Below are positions 1-5,096 of a stretch of DNA of 5,096 nt, piece by piece (within the stretch, counting starts at the first letter, position 1; each line of letters begins with the position of its first letter). The translations under genes and the position numbers were made by a program. The notes under the pieces are model-generated. The model saw only the letters and a program-made list of their open reading frames with translations, did no database searches and was not told the DNA's origin. The stretch covers positions 1-5,096 of the forward strand of contig PCSS01000240.1 in NCBI GenBank assembly GCA_002771395.1, in the 5' to 3' direction. The stretch comes from Bacteroidetes bacterium CG23_combo_of_CG06-09_8_20_14_all_32_9. Lineage in GTDB: Bacteria > Bacteroidota > Bacteroidia > Bacteroidales > GWA2-32-17.

Positions 1-552
1 TATTTTAAGACTCTGGTCTAAATAAGCGTTCTGGTAAAGCGAAAAAATAATAAATGCCTCGGGACTATATGGGTCAAAGCCTTCGTATTGATTTTGATAG
101 TTGTCTTCTTTGGTAATTACTGCGTTTTCTGTCATTGCTACTTCAAGATTTCCTTCTGTTTTGTGTAATCCCATTACATAAGTTTCGGTTCCAAAAGATT
201 CTTTTTTTTTACTGCTATTAACATGAATACAGATAAACAAATCGGCTTTATTTATATTTGCAATTTGGGCTCTTTTAAATAGTTCAATAAACTCATCTGT
301 TTTTCTTGTGTAAATAACTTTTACATCTTTAAAATTTGTTTCTATGTATTTTCCTAATTTTAATGCAACAGCTAAGGTAATATTTTTTTCTTTTCCCTTA
401 TTACCTACTGCTCCGGGGTCTTTTCCGCCATGACCTGCATCAATAACTACAGTTTTAATATGGAATTTATTTTCGCTGGTTTGTGCAAACGAATTAAAAT
501 TAATAAAAATTAACAAAAAGAGCAATCCCGCATAAGATGTGGCAATCCTCAT
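1..552 (-). CDS. Secreted N-acetylmuramoyl-L-alanine amidase (Amidase_3 family), C-terminus beyond window
   Basis: Zinc-dependent amidase that cuts the bond between MurNAc and the L-alanine of the peptidoglycan stem peptide, acting in the periplasm during wall remodelling or cell separation. I translated 184 codons by hand; the frame is still open at the window edge. Residues 1-24 form a signal peptide (MRIATSYAGL, a hydrophobic LLFLLIFI core, then SFAQ). The catalytic domain starts near residue 33. Expected zinc ligands are visible: H41 in VVIDAGHGGKDPGA, E55 in KGKEKNITLA and H110 in ICIHVN. The segment after HVN (FGTETYVMGLHKTEGN) is typical of Bacteroidota members. The final catalytic glutamate lies off-window. 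An in-frame ATG at 582 would add MRAYSHLYLI in front of the signal peptide; 552 is preferred because it gives a compact signal peptide, but neither start has a clear ribosome binding site. The gene diverges from lptD. The family is confident; the precise paralogue (AmiA/B/C-like) is not assignable. Confidence 0.93.
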   Translation of the reverse strand, partial: MRIATSYAGLLFLLIFINFNSFAQTSENKFHIKTVVIDAGHGGKDPGAVGNKGKEKNITLAVALKLGKYIETNFKDVKVIYTRKTDEFIELFKRAQIANINKADLFICIHVNSSKKKESFGTETYVMGLHKTEGNLEVAMTENAVITKEDNYQNQYEGFDPYSPEAFIIFSLYQNAYLDQSLKI

Positions 553-618
553 AATCAAGTATAAATGGCTATATGCCCTCATCAAATTTTTAATTAGTTT
601 TGAAGTTTATTTATTAAC
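553..618. promoter_or_regulatory. Divergent intergenic region between amidase and lptD
   Basis: This short AT-rich gap must carry or adjoin promoters for both divergent genes unless they start inside each other's coding sequence. On the + strand, TAGTTTTG at 595-602 is an exact match to the Bacteroidota -7 consensus TAnnTTTG, which would give lptD a leader of only about 10 nt. No TTG-type -33 element is found at the expected distance upstream. On the - strand, TATTTTTG at 637-630, just inside lptD, also fits the -7 consensus and could serve the amidase, again without a recognisable -33 partner. Such 8-mers arise often by chance in AT-rich DNA, so both are weak candidates. Confidence 0.3.
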
Positions 619-3300
619 GTGAATTTGCACAAAAATAATATATTTATACAAAAATCTATTAATATTCTTTTAGTAGCTATGCTGTCGGTTTTATCGGCAA
701 AAGTTGCTAAAAGTCAAATTGCTGTGCCTTCCGATTCCGTTGTTCAAAAAGCAGATACCTTTAATTTAAGCGACGGAACAAAAATATCTATTGATTCGCT
801 TGGCAAAGACACTACAAAAGTTACAATTGTAAAAAAAGAAAGCCGTGTTGATGCTCCTGTTGAATATACGGCAAGTGATTCTATAGTTTTTAACGTCAAA
901 GAACAAAAAGCCTATTTGTATAACGCGGCACAAATCAATTATAAAGAAATAGAATTGAAAGCTGATTATATTGAAATTAATTTTGGAAAAGATGAGGCTT
1001 ATGCCTCGGGAGTGAAAGACAGCACCGGAAAAGAAGTTGGTAAACCTCAGTTTAAAGATGGCAGTGATGAGTTTACTTCTACTACCCTGCGATATAATTT
1101 TAAGTCTAAAAAAGGTATCATTACGGGAGTTGTTACCGAGCAATCGGGCGGATTTCTTCATAGTGAACGTACAAAAAGGATGGCGAACGGTAATGTTTGC
1201 TTAAAAAACGGAATGTACACCACTTGCAACCTCGACCACCCGCATTTTTATGTTACGCTTACAAGAGCCAAAGTTATTCCGAACGAAAAAATTATTTCGG
1301 GACCTGCATATCTTGTAATTGAAGATGTTCCATTTCCGCTTGGTATCCCTTTTGGATTTTTTCCGAATAAAAAAGGAAATAAATCAGGAATTATTATTCC
1401 TGAATATGGAGAAGAGCAAAATCGCGGGTTTTTTCTTAAAAACGGAGGATATTACATTGCCATAAGCGATTACATGGATATGACGATTAGAGGCGAGGTT
1501 TATTCAAAAGGTTCCTGGGGAAGCAGTTTAATTACAAATTACAAAAAAAGATATAAATACAATGGTAATTTTAATTTTAGCTATTCCAAACTCATTATAG
1601 GCGAAAAACAATTACCAAATTACCTTAATACCAACACTTATTGGGTAAGATGGACACACAACCAGGATTATAAAGCACATCCAAACCATACTTTTTCGGC
1701 AAATGTAAATCTTGGTTCAAGTTCATACAATAAATATAATACATATAGTGTAAATAATCGTTTACAAAGTAATGTCCAGTCAAGTGTATCATACATACAA
1801 CGATGGCCCAATTCGCCATTTAATCTTTCGGCAAACCTCAGGCATAGCCAGAATTTATTAGACAGCACTATAAATCTCAGTATCCCGGATTTATTATTAT
1901 CTATGTCAAGGCAAACTTTTTTTAAACGAAAAAACAGAACAGGAAAATCAAGATGGTACGAAAATTTATACGAAAACATTGGCATTTCATCTACGGCTAA
2001 TCTTTCTAACTCAATACAAACAAAAGAAGACAAGGTATTTACCGAACAAACCCTTCACGATTTCCGCAACGGAATGAAATATAATGTACCTGTTAGCACT
2101 TCGTTAAAAGTGTTTAAATATTTTATGCTTAATCCTTCGCTATCATATACAGAACGGTGGTATCTTCAATCAACAAATAAAACATGGATTCCAACCCAAT
2201 ATTTACCAACCGATACTATTCCCGCTTATTTAAAAACTGATACTGTACAAGGATTTGGAAGAGCAGGTGATTATATTTTTTCTGTTCCATTTACAACCAA
2301 GCTTTATGGTTTTTTTCAGAGCCGTAACCCGAATGCAAAAATTATCGCTTTGCGTCATATAGCTACACCTACGGTAAGTTATAGTTACCGTCCCGATTAC
2401 TCTAAGCAACAATATGGTTATTACAAAACAGTACAAAAAGATACTTTGGGAAAAACAGAAACTTACTCTATATATAATAATGGTATATTCGGGTATCCTT
2501 CGGCAGGAAAATACGGAGCAATAACTGTTAACCTTGGCAATAACCTTGAGATGAAAGTAAAGTCTGGTAAAGATACCATTACAGGCACAAAAAAAATTAT
2601 AATTCTTGAAAGTCTGAATTTCGGCTGTTCGTACAACATGGCATTAGACTCTATGAAGTGGTCGCCGGTTAGCATTCAGGGACGAACAACACTTTTTAAA
2701 ATTTTGAATATAAACTTTAGCGGAACCTTAGACCCTTATGCTTATGACTCAACAGGCAGAAAATTAAAAGTATCGCAGTGGAAACAAAATAAAAAATTAG
2801 GCAGAATTTCTACAGGAAATCTATCAGCAGGTTTTAATTTTAATTCCGACGGTTTTAAACACAAAGAAAAAGAAAATAAGAGCGATGCAGCAAAACAGGC
2901 AGCAATAAATGCCGGATTACCCGAAAATTATTTAGATTATTATGTTGATTTTAAAATTCCGTGGAATTTCAGAACAGACCTTAGTTTATATTACACAACA
3001 CAATATGATGAAGAAACATATAAATTTACCCATACAATCACTAAAACCCTTAGTTTTTCGGGCGATATAAACCTTACCGATAAATGGAAAGTTTCGTACT
3101 CCTCGGGTTTTGATATAGAAAATCGAAAATTTACATACACAAGTATAAATATTTTCAGAGATTTGCATTGCTGGGAAATGCGTTTTTCGTGGATACCTTT
3201 TGGAACATATAAAAGCTATAGTTTTCAGATTAACGTAAAATCGTCTGTTTTACAAGATTTAAAATTGAACCGTAGGCGGGATTGGACAGAAAACTTCTGA
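619..3300 (+). CDS. lptD: LPS-assembly outer membrane protein LptD (OstA/Imp family)
   Basis: Outer-membrane beta-barrel that, in the Lpt pathway, receives lipopolysaccharide from the periplasmic bridge and inserts it into the outer leaflet. The 893 residues are about normal for the Bacteroidota branch. Order: basic N-terminus plus hydrophobic SINILLVAMLSVLSA signal peptide (about residues 1-33); a Ser/Asp/Lys-rich linker; an OstA/LptA-like beta domain (about 80-250) with DSIVFNVKEQKAYLYN, the CNLDHPHFYV stretch at 203-212 and DVPFPLGIPFGFFP; then a long barrel rich in alternating Tyr/Asn/Ser strands. Near the end DLHCWEMRFSWIPFGTY and SVLQDLKLNRRR are strong family hallmarks, and the protein ends in Phe, as many barrel proteins do. 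There are four cysteines, at 194, 203, 670 and 851. The start is GTG: an in-frame TGA at 601-603 rules out an earlier one, and the next Met (codon 21, at 679) would remove half of the signal peptide. A charged KHKEKENKSDAAKQAA segment near residues 750-765 is probably a loop. The neighbour is a divergent peptidoglycan amidase. Confidence 0.95.
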   Translation: MNLHKNNIFIQKSINILLVAMLSVLSAKVAKSQIAVPSDSVVQKADTFNLSDGTKISIDSLGKDTTKVTIVKKESRVDAPVEYTASDSIVFNVKEQKAYLYNAAQINYKEIELKADYIEINFGKDEAYASGVKDSTGKEVGKPQFKDGSDEFTSTTLRYNFKSKKGIITGVVTEQSGGFLHSERTKRMANGNVCLKNGMYTTCNLDHPHFYVTLTRAKVIPNEKIISGPAYLVIEDVPFPLGIPFGFFPNKKGNKSGIIIPEYGEEQNRGFFLKNGGYYIAISDYMDMTIRGEVYSKGSWGSSLITNYKKRYKYNGNFNFSYSKLIIGEKQLPNYLNTNTYWVRWTHNQDYKAHPNHTFSANVNLGSSSYNKYNTYSVNNRLQSNVQSSVSYIQRWPNSPFNLSANLRHSQNLLDSTINLSIPDLLLSMSRQTFFKRKNRTGKSRWYENLYENIGISSTANLSNSIQTKEDKVFTEQTLHDFRNGMKYNVPVSTSLKVFKYFMLNPSLSYTERWYLQSTNKTWIPTQYLPTDTIPAYLKTDTVQGFGRAGDYIFSVPFTTKLYGFFQSRNPNAKIIALRHIATPTVSYSYRPDYSKQQYGYYKTVQKDTLGKTETYSIYNNGIFGYPSAGKYGAITVNLGNNLEMKVKSGKDTITGTKKIIILESLNFGCSYNMALDSMKWSPVSIQGRTTLFKILNINFSGTLDPYAYDSTGRKLKVSQWKQNKKLGRISTGNLSAGFNFNSDGFKHKEKENKSDAAKQAAINAGLPENYLDYYVDFKIPWNFRTDLSLYYTTQYDEETYKFTHTITKTLSFSGDINLTDKWKVSYSSGFDIENRKFTYTSINIFRDLHCWEMRFSWIPFGTYKSYSFQINVKSSVLQDLKLNRRRDWTENF

Positions 3301-3439
3301 TTTGTTATAAAAATCGCTGTTAACCCGCTAAATATAGTAACCGCGAATAGTAACAAAAATTGTTTACTACTCACCCGCAAAAGTAAAGATAAATTAGTAT
3401 AATCTGTGTTCTAAAAAGAACATGGGCCGGATAGTTACA
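3301..3439. other. Convergent intergenic region with short repeats
   Basis: Non-coding gap between the tail-to-tail ends of lptD and ilvE; I find no gene in it. It holds ATAGTAAC twice in direct orientation (3334-3341 and 3347-3354), GC-rich words TTAACCCGC (3320-3328) and CACCCGC (3372-3378) within otherwise AT-rich DNA, and two small inverted repeats. One of these, AGTAACAA / TTGTTTACT (3349-3356 with 3360-3368, one bulged base, AAA loop), is weak and has no following T-run. The other is listed separately. Confidence 0.5.
3404..3425. terminator. Small hairpin between convergent genes, possible bidirectional terminator
   Basis: TGTTCT (3407-3412) and AGAACA (3417-3422) pair perfectly around an AAAA loop, which is TTTT on the - strand. 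Two G-T wobble pairs and one C-G pair could extend the stem to 3404-3425. It lies 15-36 bp past the ilvE stop on the - strand and about 100 bp past the lptD stop on the + strand. No strong U-tract follows on either strand, so it is not a canonical intrinsic terminator. Its position between convergent genes is the main reason to suspect transcript-end processing. Confidence 0.35.
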
Positions 3440-4495
3440 TTAATTTAACTCAATTATTTCGGTCCAACCATATTTATCAGGAACATAGCCATACTGAATT
3501 CCAACAAGAGTATTATAAAGTTTTACGGAAATTGGTCCCGGTTTTCCATCTTTACAATATCTGTAAACTTTATTTTTTTCAGTGTCATTAATTTCACCAA
3601 TAGGAGTGATTATTGCAGCAGTTCCGCATGCACCAACTTCTTCAAAAGATTCTAATTCATCAACAGCAATAGGTCGGCGTTCGGTTTTAATGCCAATATC
3701 ATCGGCTAATTGTATTAAACTCATGTTTGTAATAGACTGCAGTATTGATTCTGATTTTGGAGTTGTATATGTATTGTTTATTATTGCAAAGAAGTTCGCT
3801 GAACCAATTTCATCAACATAAAGTTTATCTTTAGCATTTAAATACATTGGTCCACCGCATCCCGAATTGTGAGCTTTTGCAATTCCTCTCATACTTGCTG
3901 CGTAATTACCTCCAACTTTAAATGTTCCGGTTCCTAATGGTGCTGCCCTGTCGCTATCGCGAATAACCGCAATTTTTACAGGATTAAATCCTTCTTTAAA
4001 GTACGGACCAACAGGGCTAACAAATACAATAAATGTATATTCCGAAGCAGGTTTAACGCCAACTTCGGCGCCCGAACCAAAAAGTAAAGGTCTGATATAG
4101 AGTGCAGCACCAGTTCCGTAAGGGGGAATAAATCTTTTGTTCAATTTTACGGCTTTAACAATCGCTTCGTGAAAAAGCTCAAGTGGCACTTCTGCCATAA
4201 ATACTCCTTTAGCAGAATGCTGAAAACGTTTTGCATTTTCTATCCATCTAAATAAACGAACTTTACCATCTTTTCCTCTATAGGCTTTCATTCCTTCAAA
4301 TGCTTCCTGCCCATAGTGTAATCCTGTTGCAGCTATATGAACAGGTATATATTCCGAATCTGATACTTCGAGTTGGCACCAAGCGTCATTTTTGAAAACA
4401 CTACGAACATTAAAATCCGTTTTTAAATACCCAAAAGGTAATTTTCCCCAATCAATATTTTCCATCTCAACTATTTTAGAAGTTTGTTGAAACAT
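3440..4495 (-). CDS. ilvE: Branched-chain amino acid aminotransferase (PLP fold type IV)
   Basis: Cytosolic PLP enzyme that moves the amino group between glutamate and the 2-keto acids of leucine, isoleucine and valine, the last step of their synthesis and first of their breakdown. The 351 residues match the longer, eukaryotic-like IlvE group. Visible landmarks are LHYGQEAFEGMKAYRG (59-74), RPLLFGSGAEVGV in the middle, the PLP lysine K193 in GTGTFKVGGNYAAS, the cofactor-binding E229 in YVDEIGSANFF, and the phosphate-binding ACGTAAIITPIG (289-300). All key residues are present, so the enzyme should be active. The human-type CxxC redox motif is absent. A second Met at residue 11 (MENIDWGKLPFGY, start at 4465) matches where I recall many Bacteroidota homologues beginning; the true protein may be 341 residues. 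Neither start has a good ribosome binding site. It lies 46 bp downstream of two small same-strand genes with no -7 motif in that gap, so co-transcription with them is plausible. Confidence 0.96.
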   Translation of the reverse strand: MFQQTSKIVEMENIDWGKLPFGYLKTDFNVRSVFKNDAWCQLEVSDSEYIPVHIAATGLHYGQEAFEGMKAYRGKDGKVRLFRWIENAKRFQHSAKGVFMAEVPLELFHEAIVKAVKLNKRFIPPYGTGAALYIRPLLFGSGAEVGVKPASEYTFIVFVSPVGPYFKEGFNPVKIAVIRDSDRAAPLGTGTFKVGGNYAASMRGIAKAHNSGCGGPMYLNAKDKLYVDEIGSANFFAIINNTYTTPKSESILQSITNMSLIQLADDIGIKTERRPIAVDELESFEEVGACGTAAIITPIGEINDTEKNKVYRYCKDGKPGPISVKLYNTLVGIQYGYVPDKYGWTEIIELN

Positions 4496-4541
4496 AACAT
4501 ATAATTTTAAATTAATTCAATAAGCATGCTGACAATTTCAA

Positions 4542-4757
4542 TTATTTAACTATATACTTAAAGAGTGTGACTTCAACTTGTGGAACAATTTTTCCTTCTT
4601 TCGTTAATTGCTCAATAACACTTTTGGGATGTGTAATTATAATTGGAACCATTGCTCCTATCTGTGATAACATTATATTCGCCGGGACCGGAACAAAAAT
4701 TTTTTTGCCGTCTTTTTCTACTTCGGCTCTATCTTGAAATCCAAATGTATTTATCAT
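4542..4757 (-). CDS. Small protein resembling the N-terminal part of a retropepsin-like aspartic protease, apparently truncated
   Basis: A 71-residue predicted soluble protein with no signal peptide or membrane segment. The stretch from ANIMLSQIGAMVPI through HPKSVIEQLTKEGKIVPQ (about residues 26-59) resembles, from memory, the lead-in of small bacterial retropepsin-like proteins, where a G-x-x-x-P-[IV] beta segment and a 'LTKEG..IP' helix precede the catalytic A-L-I-D-T-G-A strand. Here the frame runs into VEVTLFKYIVK and stops; no D-[TS]-G motif exists in it or in the 46 bp before ilvE. It therefore lacks the catalytic aspartate and is either a degraded remnant or a short stand-alone domain. 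Its ATG overlaps the upstream stop in an ATGA arrangement (4754-4757), which suggests translational coupling. That it is a real expressed ORF is supported by this coupling and by the ordered protein-like composition. Family assignment is an inference without a database search. Confidence 0.6.
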   Translation of the reverse strand: MINTFGFQDRAEVEKDGKKIFVPVPANIMLSQIGAMVPIIITHPKSVIEQLTKEGKIVPQVEVTLFKYIVK

Positions 4758-4996
4758 AATTCAGCAAGCATTAAAAAATTTGTTGGCTCATTTTCCAGTA
4801 TTTTATAGACAAGAAAATTCCCCGCTATTCCGTAAGTTATGACACCTGCTTCTGCTGATGCTTCGTATGTATCATAAGAACCAACAACTTGCTGTTCATA
4901 GACAAGGATAAATTTATTCCTGTAGGAGTTCAATAAGGACTGCTTGTTGCTGACTATGTAGTCATAATTCTTTTTTAATTTTTCTTCACTTGCCAT
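4754..4996 (-). CDS. Hypothetical small protein, DUF5678-like
   Basis: An 80-residue predicted cytosolic protein of unknown function. A charged helical N-terminus (ASEEKLKKNYDYIVSNKQSL, residues 2-21) is followed by a beta-rich part: KFILVYEQQVVGSYDTYEAS, then GVITYGIAGNFLVYKIL and a C-terminal EPTNFLMLAEL. The pattern 'helix, long loop with Y-x-x-K-[FY]-[VI]-[LA]-V, V-V-G-x-[FY]-D-T-Y-E-E-A, then F-L-V' is like DUF5678-type proteins, often found just upstream of small retropepsin-like proteases, which fits the next gene. ATG at 4996 is the natural start: a promoter-like element lies 25 bp upstream and there is an AT-rich leader. The stop overlaps the next start by 4 bp. It is likely the first gene of a leftward unit that continues into ilvE. 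No catalytic residues are recognisable, and the DUF assignment is from memory of the pattern, not a search. Confidence 0.65.
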   Translation of the reverse strand: MASEEKLKKNYDYIVSNKQSLLNSYRNKFILVYEQQVVGSYDTYEASAEAGVITYGIAGNFLVYKILENEPTNFLMLAEL

Positions 4997-5020
4997 TGGA
5001 GTATTTTAATTTATCGATTA

Positions 5021-5054
5021 CAAACTTAAGACAAATCTACGAATAAAAAACAAA
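5021..5054 (-). promoter_or_regulatory. Candidate Bacteroidota sigma-A promoter for the small-gene/ilvE unit
   Basis: Read leftward, TTTG (5054-5051) is followed 22 nt later by TAAGTTTG (5028-5021), an exact TAnnTTTG -7 element. The spacing fits the loose TTG-N17-23-TAnnTTTG form described for flavobacteria. Transcription would begin near 5014, leaving a leader of roughly 17 nt before the ATG at 4996. A second exact -7 match, TAGATTTG (5039-5032), lies just upstream but has no -33 partner at a suitable distance. This is the best promoter candidate in the window. Confidence 0.5.
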
Positions 5055-5061
5055 AAATAAA

Positions 5062-5096
5062 AACGGCTGCTAACGGCGGGTTAAAAAATGGCGGCT
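5062..5096. repeat. GC-rich repeat-like stretch at window edge
   Basis: After a long A-rich run the base composition switches sharply to GC-rich. AACGGC occurs twice (5062-5067 and 5072-5077, 10 bp apart), followed by a related GGCGGC (5090-5095). The 9-mer GCGGGTTAA (5076-5084) is the exact reverse complement of TTAACCCGC at 3320-3328, in the other intergenic region. This looks like the start of an interspersed or tandem intergenic repeat cut off by the window; one edge fragment cannot prove that. Confidence 0.4.

Noticed and set aside
766..2675. Several open frames of 64-131 codons on the - strand inside lptD
   Set aside because: They are antisense to a clear, full-length lptD, have low-complexity Phe/Ile/Tyr/Cys-rich products typical of reversed AT-rich coding DNA, and lack promoter or homology signals.
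3378..3385. TACTTTTG on the - strand, an exact match to the TAnnTTTG -7 element in the lptD/ilvE gap
   Set aside because: It has no TTG-type -33 element 17-23 nt upstream, and it points into the antisense of lptD, where no plausible gene starts. Chance matches are expected in AT-rich DNA.
3582..3821. A 79-codon open frame on the + strand inside ilvE
   Set aside because: It is antisense to the conserved C-terminal half of ilvE. The product has no recognisable domain, and the frame is explained by the ilvE codons.
4523..4530. AGCATGCT palindrome in the gap before ilvE, considered as an operator
   Set aside because: Pairing does not extend beyond the 8-bp core, there is no second copy, and no regulator is nearby; a single 8-bp palindrome is weak evidence.
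4496..4541. Search for a frameshifted continuation of the protease-like ORF toward ilvE
   Set aside because: The gap contains only AT-rich sequence with no D-[TS]-G coding potential in the leftward frames, so a simple frameshift does not explain the short ORF.

Overview
The window looks like a piece of a Bacteroidota chromosome. It is AT-rich with long A/T runs between genes, starts lack clear Shine-Dalgarno sequences, several TAnnTTTG-type -7 elements are present, and the LptD and amidase proteins have features I associate with this phylum (DLHCWEM near the LptD C-terminus; GTETYVMGLHKTEGN in the amidase). Genus cannot be set from the sequence alone.

Layout: at the left edge, leftward and cut by the window, is a secreted zinc N-acetylmuramoyl-L-alanine amidase (peptidoglycan hydrolase). 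Its start is separated by a short AT-rich gap from a divergent, rightward lptD of 893 codons, the outer-membrane beta-barrel that places lipopolysaccharide in the outer leaflet. The two form a head-to-head cell-envelope pair. A 139-bp convergent intergenic region with small hairpins and short repeats follows. The rest of the window is leftward. A promoter candidate near the right edge leads into an 80-codon gene, a 71-codon gene overlapping it by 4 bp, and then ilvE (branched-chain amino acid aminotransferase) 46 bp further on. The right edge ends in an unusually GC-rich, repeat-like stretch.

How the genes work together: lptD and the amidase both serve envelope assembly and remodelling. ilvE is core amino acid metabolism, and nothing in the sequence ties it to the envelope genes. 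The two small genes upstream of ilvE resemble a pair seen elsewhere, a DUF5678-like small protein followed by a retropepsin-like aspartic protease. Here the protease-like partner stops just before the region where the catalytic D-T/S-G motif would be expected, so it looks truncated. That is the least ordinary item in the window.

No tRNA, rRNA, CRISPR array, insertion sequence or phage gene was seen. I found no convincing sign of a new multi-gene system; most of the window is ordinary housekeeping DNA.
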